Origin: Pontibacter sp. G13 | GTDB lineage: Bacteria; Bacteroidota; Bacteroidia; J057 | Assembly: GCF_031851795.1 (NCBI RefSeq) | Contig: NZ_CP134696.1 | Coordinates: 3,926,501-3,990,500, forward strand | Length of the DNA: 64,000 bases | Reading direction: 5' to 3' | Position numbers and translations under genes: made by a program | Notes under the pieces: model-generated | Databases searched by the model: none | What the model was told of the DNA's origin: nothing | What the model saw: only the letters and a program-made list of their open reading frames with translations | Shown here: positions 26,499 through 35,426 of the stretch, in pieces | Layout of the letters: each line of letters starts with the position of its first letter | Numbering within the stretch: position 1 is the stretch's first letter

Positions 26499-27566
26499 TT
26501 AGACAGGAACTACCCATCCATGCTCGTCAGCAACTTTCAGCGTTTTAATGTCGCTCAAGCGGCCTTTCACCCAATTGCTGATTTCACGCTCGGAAACAGG
26601 AGGCAGAACGATATCAGATCCTTGGAATCCAATCTTGGCGATATGGGTAATAGTCGCTGCAGTTCCAGATCCAAATGCATCTTTGAGGCGGCCTTCTCTG
26701 TAGGCGGCCTGAATTTCGAAGATGCTAACCGCGCGCTCCTCTACCTTGTAACCAGCTTCTTTCAGCAAAGTGATCACAGAGTGGCGGGTGATGCCTGCAA
26801 GAATGGTACCCGTCAAAGACGGAACTACGATGGTATCATCGATTTGGAAGAATACGTTCATCGTACCGCATTCCTCGATATAGGTGTGCTCTTGAGCATC
26901 CAACCAGAGGACATTATGGTATCCTTGCTGTTTTGCGAGGCGGTCAGGCAACAGTGCGGCTGCGTAATTGCCAGCAGCTTTGGCAGCACCGGTACCACCC
27001 TTGGCAGCGCGTACAAACTCAGTTGTTGCGAGCAAATTCACCGGCTCAGCGTAGTATGGTCCTACTGGGCAAGTGAAAATAGTCAATACATAATTTTCGG
27101 AAGCTTTGACCCCGATGTATTCGTCCACGGCAAAATAGAGTGGGCGAATGTAGAGTGAGCCCTGTTCCGGGGAAGGAATCCATTCGCGATCCAAGTCGAT
27201 GAGGGCCTTGAGGCCATTCATGAAGAGATCTTGAGGAATAGGTTCCATGCACAGACGTGCGCCAGATTCGTTGAGGCGTCTCAAATTCTCTTCAGGACGG
27301 AACAAGAGGGGTTCACCATTTGGTCCCAAATGGGCTTTCATCCCCTCGAAAATTGCCTGGCCATAGTTTAGCGCAGAGATGCTCGGTTCAAACGCCATCG
27401 CACCGTAAGGCACGATTTCTGGGGTCTCCCATTTTCCATCTGTGAATCGCGCGATAAACATGTGATCACTGAATGCGCGACCAAAAGGAATATTGTTCAT
27501 GTCGATGCTTTCGAGCTTCGACTTGTCTATTTTGGTGATATTGAGATCGTTGTGAACTGCTTGCAT
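26499..27566 (-). CDS. ilvE: Branched-chain amino-acid aminotransferase
   Basis: A 355-residue fold-type IV PLP enzyme that makes or degrades leucine, isoleucine and valine with 2-oxoglutarate/glutamate. The PLP-binding lysine is K196 in TGAAKAAGNYAA. Other family marks are ALNYGQAIFEGMKAH (residues 65-79), LYIRPLYFA, and ECGTMNVFF preceding the C-terminal FGSGTAATITHI. It is of the longer type II form (about 350 residues). Last gene of a minus-strand run after the small secreted protein, which ends 34 bases before its start; a bidirectional terminator follows its stop. Confidence 0.95.
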   Translation of the reverse strand: MQAVHNDLNITKIDKSKLESIDMNNIPFGRAFSDHMFIARFTDGKWETPEIVPYGAMAFEPSISALNYGQAIFEGMKAHLGPNGEPLLFRPEENLRRLNESGARLCMEPIPQDLFMNGLKALIDLDREWIPSPEQGSLYIRPLYFAVDEYIGVKASENYVLTIFTCPVGPYYAEPVNLLATTEFVRAAKGGTGAAKAAGNYAAALLPDRLAKQQGYHNVLWLDAQEHTYIEECGTMNVFFQIDDTIVVPSLTGTILAGITRHSVITLLKEAGYKVEERAVSIFEIQAAYREGRLKDAFGSGTAATITHIAKIGFQGSDIVLPPVSEREISNWVKGRLSDIKTLKVADEHGWVVPV

Positions 27567-27600
27567 AAGATCAGGTTAGTGAAGTGGTTTGAGGGAGGAA

Positions 27601-27996
27601 TTAATCAGCGTAGAAGCTGGATTTGTATTCAGTCCCTTTAAACATCAAGAAGAAATCATACCGTTCTCCCACCTTCAGGGGCTTCTTGGGGATCAGGAAC
27701 TTGTCTTTAATGTTTTCCTGTCGTCCGTCTGAAGTGGAGGTGGTGTAGGCACGTTCAGTGACTTGACCCTTGATCCAAAGCTTTTTTCCGTTAGGTCCAA
27801 TCAAGTGAAGCTCCACAAATCCGGGGGCATTCACTTCATAGTTAATCTGGTAATAGTCCCCGATATCCTGCGTGCTATTCACATACAGTCTAGCAGCTCG
27901 GGTGAGACTAGTTGAAGAACTCTGGGCGAACCCTGCGACTGGGGCAGTCAAAGCAAGGGAAAACAGAAACAATGCGAATGCAAAGGTCTTTCTCAT
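27601..27996 (-). CDS. Small secreted protein of unknown function
   Basis: About 131 residues from the ATG at 27996, which opens a good signal peptide (MRKTFAFALFLFSLALTAP then GFAQ). The mature part is beta-rich (LYVNSTQDIGDYYQINYEV, GFVELHLIGPNGKKLWIKG), with a shape like an immunoglobulin-type or fibronectin-type domain. It ends GTEYKSSFYAD. I do not recognise a named family. It lies 61 bases after the kdtA stop and 34 bases before ilvE, so it may share their transcript, though a function tied to either is not apparent. Confidence 0.7.
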   Translation of the reverse strand: MRKTFAFALFLFSLALTAPVAGFAQSSSTSLTRAARLYVNSTQDIGDYYQINYEVNAPGFVELHLIGPNGKKLWIKGQVTERAYTTSTSDGRQENIKDKFLIPKKPLKVGERYDFFLMFKGTEYKSSFYAD

Positions 27997-28057
27997 AACC
28001 TGAAAAATAAGCATTAAACGAAAGCCAATCAACTAGATTTTGGGCTGAACGAGACAT

Positions 28058-29302
28058 TCACAGCAATCCCTGTTGACGGCAAAAATTCATGATCAAGTCA
28101 GTCGCGCCTGCACGAGTCTGGATGAATTGCTGATTCGTCCTACGGATCTCTGCCCGTTTTTGATCATCATTTTTCCAATTCAAGATCATTTGGCGCATAG
28201 ATTCGGCATCTTTCACCACAAAACCGCCTCCTGCATCTTTCAGATCTGTAGCTTCCGGAAATCGCTTGATCTTCGGTCCGTACAGCACAGGAGGCCCAAA
28301 AACGGCTGGCTCTAATATATTATGTAGCCCAGTCCTCCATGCCCCTCCTACGTACGCCACATCTGCATATCCATAGAGCTGCGAAAGCATACCAATATTG
28401 TCTATCCAGAGAATTCGGTCAGACGGCTTCCATTGATCCCGTTCGGAGTATTTGAGCGAAATGTGCGGGTACTGATCCACCCAATCTTGAATGTGTGCTG
28501 CATGGATTTCGTGGGGAGCGATGATGAGATTGATATCCTCGGACTCCAAAATAGGACCCAGTGCATCAAATAAGATCGATTCATCTTTGGGCCAGCTACT
28601 TCCCACCACAATTGTAAATCGATTTTGGATGAACTTGGCGACAGGAGGAATCTCCTGAAAATCTTGTGCATTTGAAGATACCCGGTCAAAACGAGTATCG
28701 GCGCTTACACTTATTTCGGAGGTGCCTGCGAATGACTGAATCAATTCTAGTGAGGATTGATCCTGTGTGAAAATATGGCGAAACCCTCGAAATGCGGTCT
28801 GGTAAAGATCTTTGAAGACGGGGTTGAAAAAGCCGCTTGATTCTTGGACCCTTGCAGCGACCAAAAGGGTGGGAATATGCCTGCTTTCGAGTTCGAAGAG
28901 GAAATTGAGCCAAAGCTCATACTTGATGAAAAAAGCCAGTTTCGGCTGGAAATAGTCCAGAAAGGCATTCGCATTCTTGGGTGTATCTAGCGGGAGATAC
29001 ATGACATGATCTGCGAATCGGTATTGCTTTCTGACCTCAAAACCCGATGGAGAAAAGAACGTGACCAGAATTCGATACTGCGGATATTCCCGTTTGATCT
29101 GATCTATCAGATTTCGTCCTTGCTCAAACTCTCCCAATGAGGCGCAATGGAACCATATCCAGGAACCACCCTGTTGAGGGGGAAGCGCTGTCTCCCATGC
29201 TTTTCTGCCTTGAACCCATTTTTGGGCTTTTTCTGAAAATAGACTTGAGACCTGAATCAATGCACGATAACCAGTGATGCCCAAGTCGTAGAGCATTTTC
29301 AT
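28058..29302 (-). CDS. waaA: 3-deoxy-D-manno-octulosonic acid (Kdo) transferase
   Basis: A 414-residue GT30 glycosyltransferase that transfers Kdo from CMP-Kdo onto lipid A precursor at the inner membrane. It has an N-terminal membrane anchor/helix (MLYDLGITGYRALIQV). The catalytic glutamate region is CASLGEFEQGRN (E58), and the family motif HNILEPAVFGPPVLYGP is near residues 330-345. Length is normal for KdtA. The gene follows a barrel protein by 18 bases, so it is likely in an operand run of envelope genes. Bacteroidota make Kdo-containing lipid A, consistent with this gene. An alternative start is the Met two codons further in. Confidence 0.94.
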   Translation of the reverse strand: MKMLYDLGITGYRALIQVSSLFSEKAQKWVQGRKAWETALPPQQGGSWIWFHCASLGEFEQGRNLIDQIKREYPQYRILVTFFSPSGFEVRKQYRFADHVMYLPLDTPKNANAFLDYFQPKLAFFIKYELWLNFLFELESRHIPTLLVAARVQESSGFFNPVFKDLYQTAFRGFRHIFTQDQSSLELIQSFAGTSEISVSADTRFDRVSSNAQDFQEIPPVAKFIQNRFTIVVGSSWPKDESILFDALGPILESEDINLIIAPHEIHAAHIQDWVDQYPHISLKYSERDQWKPSDRILWIDNIGMLSQLYGYADVAYVGGAWRTGLHNILEPAVFGPPVLYGPKIKRFPEATDLKDAGGGFVVKDAESMRQMILNWKNDDQKRAEIRRTNQQFIQTRAGATDLIMNFCRQQGLL

Positions 29303-29320
29303 GCGAGTTGGAATTGCAAA

Positions 29321-30097
29321 TTAGTAGAGATAGCTCTGATTCGGGGCCTTGGTGTAGATTGGGAATGACCAGCGAAAAAAGAATCCAGAGAGGAAATCTT
29401 TTTGGAGATCATGTTCTACCTGCCCTGTCTGGAAATTGATAGGACGTTGATTGTAGGTGAAGTTCTGGGAAAACTTGAATCCCGCGGCGAAGTTCACTCT
29501 ACCATTGTTGGAGAAAAACCGATACCCAATGGCTTGCGATGCGCCGAATCCTCTACTGAGTTTGTCGTAGCCTTTGGCGTACTCACCGGTAATGGGGGTG
29601 GTCGTCTCTTGAGGGGTGGCGATCCCGATTTTGTGTTGGATAAATTGACCACCCAATTCGATCATCAACCCTGAGTTGGGATTGTGATTGGGGTTGAGGG
29701 GGAAAATTTTTCCCACAAAAAAAGGCACAACGTATCCAGTTGCTCCAATTCTGACCTCAGCAAGGTTGCCATTATCTGCGATGACGAAGTCTTCGGCAAT
29801 CATGAGATTTTCCAGAAAGTCTTCATCCTTAAAGGATTCAGAAAATAATATTTGCACGCCCGCTCCTACATACCAATTGGATCGCAATTTGAAGGAGTAT
29901 TCCAGTCCCATCAAAGAGGTGTAGCCGAATCGATCGGCAAAATTACCAGCGGGAATCATCCCATGATAGGACACGTCCAGAACGTGGATTTGTATAGTGG
30001 AATCCTTGATACTTGACTGTGCCTGCACTTGGTATGCGCATGCAAGAAGTAAGGTCAAAAGACAGAAAGTACGATTCAGGGCAGAAAAATCCGGCAT
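29321..30097 (-). CDS. Outer-membrane beta-barrel protein
   Basis: A 258-residue exported protein with signal peptide (FCLLTLLLACAYQVQAQ). The body shows ten or so alternating strands, such as LEYSFKLRSNWYVGAGV, IELGGQFIQHKIGI and GRVNFAAGFKFSQNF, typical of a small porin-like or OmpW/PorT-like barrel. The precise family is not clear. It is the first gene of a minus-strand run leading to kdtA, and is divergent from the sugar-operon start at 30434 with 336 bases between. Confidence 0.7.
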   Translation of the reverse strand: MPDFSALNRTFCLLTLLLACAYQVQAQSSIKDSTIQIHVLDVSYHGMIPAGNFADRFGYTSLMGLEYSFKLRSNWYVGAGVQILFSESFKDEDFLENLMIAEDFVIADNGNLAEVRIGATGYVVPFFVGKIFPLNPNHNPNSGLMIELGGQFIQHKIGIATPQETTTPITGEYAKGYDKLSRGFGASQAIGYRFFSNNGRVNFAAGFKFSQNFTYNQRPINFQTGQVEHDLQKDFLSGFFFRWSFPIYTKAPNQSYLY

Positions 30098-30187
30098 ATT
30101 CGCAAATAATGAAGAAACGGTCAGAATGCGAGCGGGAGAGTGTGAGGGGTGATAGACAGTCTGCTAGTTTCTTCGAAACGAAAACTG

Positions 30188-30215
30188 TTTGGGTAAAAAT
30201 ACAATCGTAATTTTG
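30188..30215 (+). promoter_or_regulatory. Candidate promoter P1 of the nucleotide-sugar operon
   Basis: TTTG at 30188-30191 and TAATTTTG at 30208-30215 match the Bacteroidota -33 and -7 boxes, with a spacing of 16 bases, slightly short of the usual 19-21. Confidence 0.35.
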
Positions 30216-30308
30216 ATTTGTAAAGACTTGTGGGGAGGTTGCGATTACCGCTTACGTCAAAAGTATATCGGTTGGCGTCGTGGATCGTCTCGCTTGAATA
30301 AATACTTG

Positions 30309-30316
30309 TAGCTTTG
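30309..30316 (+). promoter_or_regulatory. Candidate promoter P2 (-7 box) of the nucleotide-sugar operon
   Basis: TAGCTTTG exactly fits TAnnTTTG. The -33 position (near 30288) lacks a TTG, so the match is partial. It lies about 118 bases upstream of the ATG. Confidence 0.35.
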
Positions 30317-30433
30317 TCGTTATCGGTACATCAGCAAGGACAACACGATTCGCGGATTCATTTTTTAGTCAGTTAGCGAAATATTCCACTACTCTCAACC
30401 ACAGTTGCTGAATAACCAAAAAGTACCTTTTGT

Positions 30434-31582
30434 ATGAACATCAGGATGGTGGATACCGTCGGGCAATACGGCCATATTCAATCTGAAATTGATACGGCAG
30501 TATTGGAGGTTGTGAGATCTGGTGCCTATATTAATGGACCATCAGTCAAGCAATTCAAGCAAAACCTCTCTGAATACCTTGACGGCGCTGCAGTAATCCC
30601 TTGTGCCAATGGAACCGATGCGCTTCAAGTTGCGCTCATGGCACTAGATTTGGAGCCGGGTGATGAGGTGATTACTCCTTCATTCACATTTGTGGCTACC
30701 GTTGAAGTGATCGAATTGCTGGGACTTATTCCTGTCTACGCAGATGTAGATCCGGAGACCTTCAATATGTCTCCTGCAGCCATTGAAGAGGCCATTACTC
30801 CCAAGACCAAAGTGATCATTCCCGTTCACTTGTTTGGGCAAGTAGCTGATATGGAGCCGATCATGGAGATAGCTGCCCAGCATAAGCTCGCTGTAGTAGA
30901 AGATACCGCGCAGGCCATTGGTGCGACCTATACATTCTCGGATGGGCGTACGATGATGGCAGGAACGATTGGAGATATTGGAACCACGTCTTTCTATCCA
31001 AGCAAAAACTTGGGCGCTTTTGGAGACGGTGGAGCAATTTTCAGTCGAAACGAACAACTCGCTGAAAAAATACAGACCATCTGCAACCACGGTTCTCGGG
31101 TGAAATACTACCACGAGTCAATCGGAGTCAACAGCCGTCTGGATTCCATTCAAGCAGCCATTCTGGACATCAAACTGAAACATCTCAACGAGTACAATGC
31201 CGCTCGGCAAGAGGCCGCGAAACGGTATGACGAAATGTTGAAAGATGTCCAAGGGATTCAATTGCCAAAATGGAAGGAAAACGGAAGTCACGTTTTCCAT
31301 CAATATACCCTGCGCATCTTGGGCGGACGATCTGTTCGGGATGCACTCAAGCAGAGTCTCGCTGATGCTGGTATCCCCAGCATGGTTTATTATCCAGTGT
31401 GCATCCATTTACAGGGTGCTTACCAAACCGATCGTTTCGGCAACGGTTCTCTGCCCATCTCGGAGCAGATGACAGAGGAAGTGCTGAGTTTGCCGATGCA
31501 TACGGAACTGGATGAGGCGCAACAGCGATTCATCACTGATACTTTGAAAGAACAATTACCTACGTTTGAGATAACCCACTAA
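30434..31582 (+). CDS. DegT/DnrJ/EryC1-family nucleotide-sugar aminotransferase
   Basis: A 382-residue PLP enzyme of fold type I that converts a keto-sugar nucleotide to the amino-sugar. The PLP lysine is K191 in FYPSKNLGAFGDGGA, and VVEDTAQAIGATY (D157) holds the pyridine nitrogen. The opening MNIRMVDTVGQY and GPSVKQFKQNLSEYL are typical of the WbpE/WlbC-type and PseC-like group, so the substrate may be a 3-keto or 4-keto UDP-sugar. The first gene of a tightly spaced operon with ugd (11 bases apart). Nothing in the sequence fixes the sugar. Confidence 0.93.
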   Translation: MNIRMVDTVGQYGHIQSEIDTAVLEVVRSGAYINGPSVKQFKQNLSEYLDGAAVIPCANGTDALQVALMALDLEPGDEVITPSFTFVATVEVIELLGLIPVYADVDPETFNMSPAAIEEAITPKTKVIIPVHLFGQVADMEPIMEIAAQHKLAVVEDTAQAIGATYTFSDGRTMMAGTIGDIGTTSFYPSKNLGAFGDGGAIFSRNEQLAEKIQTICNHGSRVKYYHESIGVNSRLDSIQAAILDIKLKHLNEYNAARQEAAKRYDEMLKDVQGIQLPKWKENGSHVFHQYTLRILGGRSVRDALKQSLADAGIPSMVYYPVCIHLQGAYQTDRFGNGSLPISEQMTEEVLSLPMHTELDEAQQRFITDTLKEQLPTFEITH

Positions 31583-31593
31583 ATCCCATTTCA

Positions 31594-32934
31594 ATGAAAG
31601 TTGCTGTAGTAGGAACAGGATATGTAGGGCTGGTTACTGGAACTTGCTTTTCTGAGGCAGGAAATGATGTAATCTGCGTGGACAACAACCAGGAAAAACT
31701 GGCCATGCTCCGCGACGGGCAAGTACCAATCTATGAGCCCGGTCTTGAAACCCTGTTTGATCGCAACACAAAAGAGGGCCGCCTCTCTTTCACCGACTCC
31801 CTTGCAGATGCTGTTGATTTTGCCGAGATCATCTTTTTGGCGCTACCAACCCCACCTACTGAAGACGGTTCTGCCGATTTGAAGTACGTATTGGGCGTAG
31901 CCAATGAGATCGGTAAGCTTATTACTGAATACAAAGTCGTCGTTAACAAGAGCACCGTGCCTGTTGGGACTGCAGACAAAGTTCGCGATGCGATCTCTGC
32001 TGTAACAGACGTGCCTTTCGACGTTGTTTCAAACCCTGAATTCTTGCGCGAAGGATTCGCTGTACAAGACTTCATGAAGCCTGAGCGTATCGTGCTGGGT
32101 TCTCGTTCCGAGCCTGCAATTGATGCAATGCGCCGTCTTTACAAGCCATTCGTCATGTCTGGCAACCCAATCATCTTCATGGATGAGCGCAGTGCTGAGG
32201 TTACCAAATACGCCGCTAACTCTTTCTTGGCCACCAAGATTTCCTTCATGAACGAAATCGCCAACCTTTGTGAAAAGGTAGGTGCTGACGTGGACCAAGT
32301 TCGTCGTGGAATGGGTACTGATTCTCGTATCGGTAAGCGCTTCTTGTTCCCAGGTGTGGGATACGGTGGTTCTTGCTTCCCGAAAGACGTTTCCGCATTG
32401 TTCAAAACCTCTCAGGAGTACGAATACATGTTCAAGATTCTGGATTCCGTCATGAATGTGAACGAGATCCAAAAAGGAATCTTGGTGGACAAGGTCAGAG
32501 ACTTCTACCAGACTACAGATCTGAGTGGCAAAACCTTTGGCGTTTGGGGCTTGGCCTTTAAGCCGAATACCGATGATATCCGCGAAGCTCCGGCTTTGGT
32601 CATCATCAAGCGCTTGTTAGAAATGGGTGCAACCGTTAAGGCTTATGATCCAGAAGCGATGGAATCTGTGCAGAAATACACAGACCTCGACATTGAATTC
32701 GTTGATAGTCAGTACCAAGCTGTCGAAGGCGTAGATGCGATGCTTCTGATCACTGAGTGGAATGAGTTCCGTACGCCTGACTTTGACCGGATTAAGTCTT
32801 CCATGAAAGCGCCGGTAATTTTCGACGGAAGGAATGTGTATGAATTGGATACGATGCGTAATTTAGGCTTCGTCTACCATTCTATCGGCCGAGCTTCAGT
32901 AGCTGACGTCGAAAAAATTCCATCCAATGAGTAA
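31594..32934 (+). CDS. ugd: UDP-glucose 6-dehydrogenase
   Basis: A 446-residue NAD-dependent enzyme that oxidises UDP-glucose twice to UDP-glucuronate. The Rossmann motif [14 protein letters not shown] is at residues 3-16, K205 lies in [10 protein letters not shown], and the catalytic cysteine is C261 in [13 protein letters not shown]. Normal length for the family. Its stop overlaps the start of the next gene by eight bases, and the next enzyme uses its product, so the two form a UDP-xylose module. Codon use (many CGT, GCT, and AAG-rich stretches) looks favourable for strong expression. Confidence 0.96.
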   Translation: MKVAVVGTGYVGLVTGTCFSEAGNDVICVDNNQEKLAMLRDGQVPIYEPGLETLFDRNTKEGRLSFTDSLADAVDFAEIIFLALPTPPTEDGSADLKYVLGVANEIGKLITEYKVVVNKSTVPVGTADKVRDAISAVTDVPFDVVSNPEFLREGFAVQDFMKPERIVLGSRSEPAIDAMRRLYKPFVMSGNPIIFMDERSAEVTKYAANSFLATKISFMNEIANLCEKVGADVDQVRRGMGTDSRIGKRFLFPGVGYGGSCFPKDVSALFKTSQEYEYMFKILDSVMNVNEIQKGILVDKVRDFYQTTDLSGKTFGVWGLAFKPNTDDIREAPALVIIKRLLEMGATVKAYDPEAMESVQKYTDLDIEFVDSQYQAVEGVDAMLLITEWNEFRTPDFDRIKSSMKAPVIFDGRNVYELDTMRNLGFVYHSIGRASVADVEKIPSNE

Positions 32935-33886
32935 CAAACAAAAGGTATTGGTTACAGGTGGTGCGGGCTTTTTGGGCTCGCACCTCTGTGACCGTTTTTT
33001 GGATGAGGGATTCGAGGTGATCGCCATGGACAATCTGATCACTGGAAGCCTCTCCAATATTGCACACTTATTTGGTCGGGACGGGTTCACATTCGTAAAA
33101 CACGATGTGACTAACTACACTTTCGTAGAAGGTAACCTCGATTATATTCTTCATTTTGCCTCTCCCGCCAGTCCTATTGATTACCTAAAATTGCCAATTC
33201 AGACTCTCAAAGTCGGAGCATTAGGTACTCACAAAATCTTGGGTCTCGCCAAGGAGAAAAAAGCTAGAGTGTTGATCGCTAGTACTTCCGAGGTTTATGG
33301 TGATCCCTTGGAACACCCGCAGACGGAAGATTACTGGGGAAATGTGAATCCCATTGGGTTCCGTGGTGTGTACGATGAAGCCAAGCGATTCATGGAGGCT
33401 ATGACCATGGCTTACCATCGCTATCATGGGGTGGAGACTCGGATCGTTCGTATTTTTAATACCTTCGGTCCAAGAATGCGCTTGGAAGACGGACGCGCAC
33501 TTCCAGCCTTTGCTAGCCAAGCGATCAACGGAGAAGATATTACCGTATTTGGAGACGGAAGCCAGACCCGGAGCTTCACCTATGTAGATGATCTCATCGA
33601 GGGAATCTATCGTCTTCTTTTCAGTGAAGAAGTCAATCCAGTCAACATCGGTAATCCCCAAGAAATATCTATTCTGGATTTTGCCAAAGAAATCATCGAA
33701 CTTACAGGCTCTTCAAGCAAGATCGCTTTCAAAGATCTGCCGAAAGATGATCCAAAGGTTCGTAGACCAGATATTTCAAAAGCAAAAGAAGTATTGGGAT
33801 GGGAGCCTCAAGTGGAGCGTCGTGCTGGCTTGAAGGTTACATTGGAATACTTCAAAGAGCAAATTCATGGGGTTCCGCAGACTTAA
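32927..33886 (+). CDS. uxs: UDP-glucuronate decarboxylase (UDP-xylose synthase)
   Basis: A 319-residue short-chain dehydrogenase/epimerase enzyme that decarboxylates UDP-glucuronate to UDP-xylose. The NAD motif is [12 protein letters not shown] (residues 9-20). The diagnostic UXS stretch [20 protein letters not shown] covers residues 77-96, and the catalytic pair is Y149 and K153 in YDEAKR, with SEVYGDP before it. ARNA-type C-4 specificity is excluded by the absence of a formyltransferase domain. It overlaps ugd by eight bases and the epimerase gene by 20 bases, so all three should be translated together. Confidence 0.94.
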   Translation: MSNKQKVLVTGGAGFLGSHLCDRFLDEGFEVIAMDNLITGSLSNIAHLFGRDGFTFVKHDVTNYTFVEGNLDYILHFASPASPIDYLKLPIQTLKVGALGTHKILGLAKEKKARVLIASTSEVYGDPLEHPQTEDYWGNVNPIGFRGVYDEAKRFMEAMTMAYHRYHGVETRIVRIFNTFGPRMRLEDGRALPAFASQAINGEDITVFGDGSQTRSFTYVDDLIEGIYRLLFSEEVNPVNIGNPQEISILDFAKEIIELTGSSSKIAFKDLPKDDPKVRRPDISKAKEVLGWEPQVERRAGLKVTLEYFKEQIHGVPQT

Positions 33887-34418
33887 GACCTCTCTGCAAG
33901 ACGTTTATTTGATCGAACCGAAGATATTTGGGGATGATCGTGGATTCTTTCTTGAATTGTACAATGCGAACAAGTTCAAGGATATTGGCCTCGGCCATCT
34001 CAATTTTGTACAAGATAACCTCTCATTCTCCCGCAAAGGGGCATTGAGAGGTTTACATTTTCAAAGACCGCCTCATGCGCAAGGAAAGCTGGTCTCTGTG
34101 CTACAGGGAAAAGTGTTGGACGTCGCCGTGGACCTGCGCAAAAACTCACCTACTTTTGGTCAATCCGTCTGTGTAGAACTGGATTCCGAAAAACGGAATA
34201 TGCTCTACATCCCTGAAGGCTTTGCACATGGATTTCAGGTCATTTCGGATGAGTGCCTATTTCTTTACAAATGCACCAATTTTTATCATCCCGAAGCCGA
34301 TGCTGGTTTGGCTTGGGATGATCCTACCTTGAACATTCCTTGGTTGGATATTCCTCCTGTTCTGTCCCAAAAGGACCAAAACCACCCACATTTGGCTGAA
34401 TTTGATAGCCCATTCTAG
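33867..34418 (+). CDS. rmlC: dTDP-4-dehydrorhamnose 3,5-epimerase
   Basis: A 183-residue cupin enzyme of dTDP-L-rhamnose synthesis. The signature [19 protein letters not shown] is at residues 15-33. The active-site H64 is in ALRGLHFQ, and [19 protein letters not shown] and [10 protein letters not shown] are also present. Its start lies inside the 3' end of uxs (20-base overlap), which is unusual but the ATG fits the family N-terminus. Neither rmlB nor rmlD is in the window; only rmlA follows, so the pathway is completed elsewhere or the gene makes a different 3,5-epimerised sugar. Confidence 0.93.
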   Translation: MGFRRLKTSLQDVYLIEPKIFGDDRGFFLELYNANKFKDIGLGHLNFVQDNLSFSRKGALRGLHFQRPPHAQGKLVSVLQGKVLDVAVDLRKNSPTFGQSVCVELDSEKRNMLYIPEGFAHGFQVISDECLFLYKCTNFYHPEADAGLAWDDPTLNIPWLDIPPVLSQKDQNHPHLAEFDSPF

Positions 34419-34453
34419 TGTACAACCATGTTTAACCCTCCAACTCTGTCCAG

Positions 34454-35329
34454 ATGAAAGGTATAATCTTAGCAGGTGGCTCCGGTACGCGCCTACATCC
34501 GTTGACGATCCCCGTCAGCAAGCAATTGATGCCCGTGTATGACAAGCCGATGATCTATTATCCTTTGTCTACACTCCTGTCCGCGGGCATTCGAGATATC
34601 CTGATCATTTCCACGCCTAGGGATCTTCCTTTTTTCAAGGAACTGCTAGGCTCCGGTGAAGAGTTGGGAGTATCCTTTTCCTATGAGGTTCAGGCAAATC
34701 CAGAAGGGTTGGCACAGGCCTTTATCATTGGCGCTCCATTCGTAGGAGATGATGATGCCGCTCTGATTCTCGGAGATAATATCTTTTACGGGGAACGATT
34801 GGAGGAAACCTTGGTAGAATCTCGAGATCGAGTCACGAATTCTCGTGGAGGACTTGTATTTGCCTACCATGTGGCCAATCCTACTGCTTACGGTGTGGTC
34901 GAATTTGATCAACAGCAGAAGGCGATCTCCATTGAGGAAAAGCCCGAGATTCCAAAATCCTCGTATGCTGTCCCAGGCATTTATTTCTATGATAATTCTG
35001 TGGTGGAAATTGCTAAAGGTCTTAAGCCTTCAGCTCGAGGGGAATTGGAGATCACGGATGTAAACAGAATCTTTCTGGATGCCAACAAATTGCATGTGTC
35101 CATTTTGGGCAGAGGAACAGCATGGTTGGATACTGGCACCCACGAATCACTCCTCCAGGCAGGCAATTTTGTCCAAATTATCGAAAAACGGCAGGGATTG
35201 AAGATTGGATGCATCGAGGAGGTGGCCTACCGAAAAGGATTCATGGATGCCAAGCAATTGGAGGAGAGAGCAAAGTCTCTTCTGAAATCTGGATACGGAC
35301 AATATTTGATGGGTCTGTTGGAAGAATAA
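34454..35329 (+). CDS. rmlA: Glucose-1-phosphate thymidylyltransferase
   Basis: A 291-residue nucleotidyltransferase that makes dTDP-glucose from dTTP and glucose 1-phosphate. Signature [16 protein letters not shown] is at residues 3-18, the conserved [20 protein letters not shown] follows, and [10 protein letters not shown] holds a metal-binding Asp. Full length, in the short RmlA form. The ATG sits 36 bases after the rmlC stop. It ends the nucleotide-sugar operon, as a large membrane protein follows about 100 bases later. Confidence 0.96.
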   Translation: MKGIILAGGSGTRLHPLTIPVSKQLMPVYDKPMIYYPLSTLLSAGIRDILIISTPRDLPFFKELLGSGEELGVSFSYEVQANPEGLAQAFIIGAPFVGDDDAALILGDNIFYGERLEETLVESRDRVTNSRGGLVFAYHVANPTAYGVVEFDQQQKAISIEEKPEIPKSSYAVPGIYFYDNSVVEIAKGLKPSARGELEITDVNRIFLDANKLHVSILGRGTAWLDTGTHESLLQAGNFVQIIEKRQGLKIGCIEEVAYRKGFMDAKQLEERAKSLLKSGYGQYLMGLLEE

Positions 35330-35426
35330 TGGACGGTTTTGCCAACTCAGGTTTTTGATAGTAGATTAGGGCGATTGTAACTTTTACATGGCTTGAGTGG
35401 CATCGCCCGCTCTATTCTTCTGAACT

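Larger units (their letters stand above)
30098..30433. other. Divergent regulatory region upstream of the nucleotide-sugar operon
   Basis: No gene. Two exact TAnnTTTG boxes facing the operon are present: TAATTTTG (30208-30215) and TAGCTTTG (30309-30316). The first has a TTTG 16 bases upstream (30188-30191). The region between the second box and the ATG would give a leader of about 110 bases. Confidence 0.6.

Noticed and set aside
34454-35329. Complete dTDP-rhamnose operon
   Set aside because: Only rmlC and rmlA are present; there is no rmlB or rmlD in the window.
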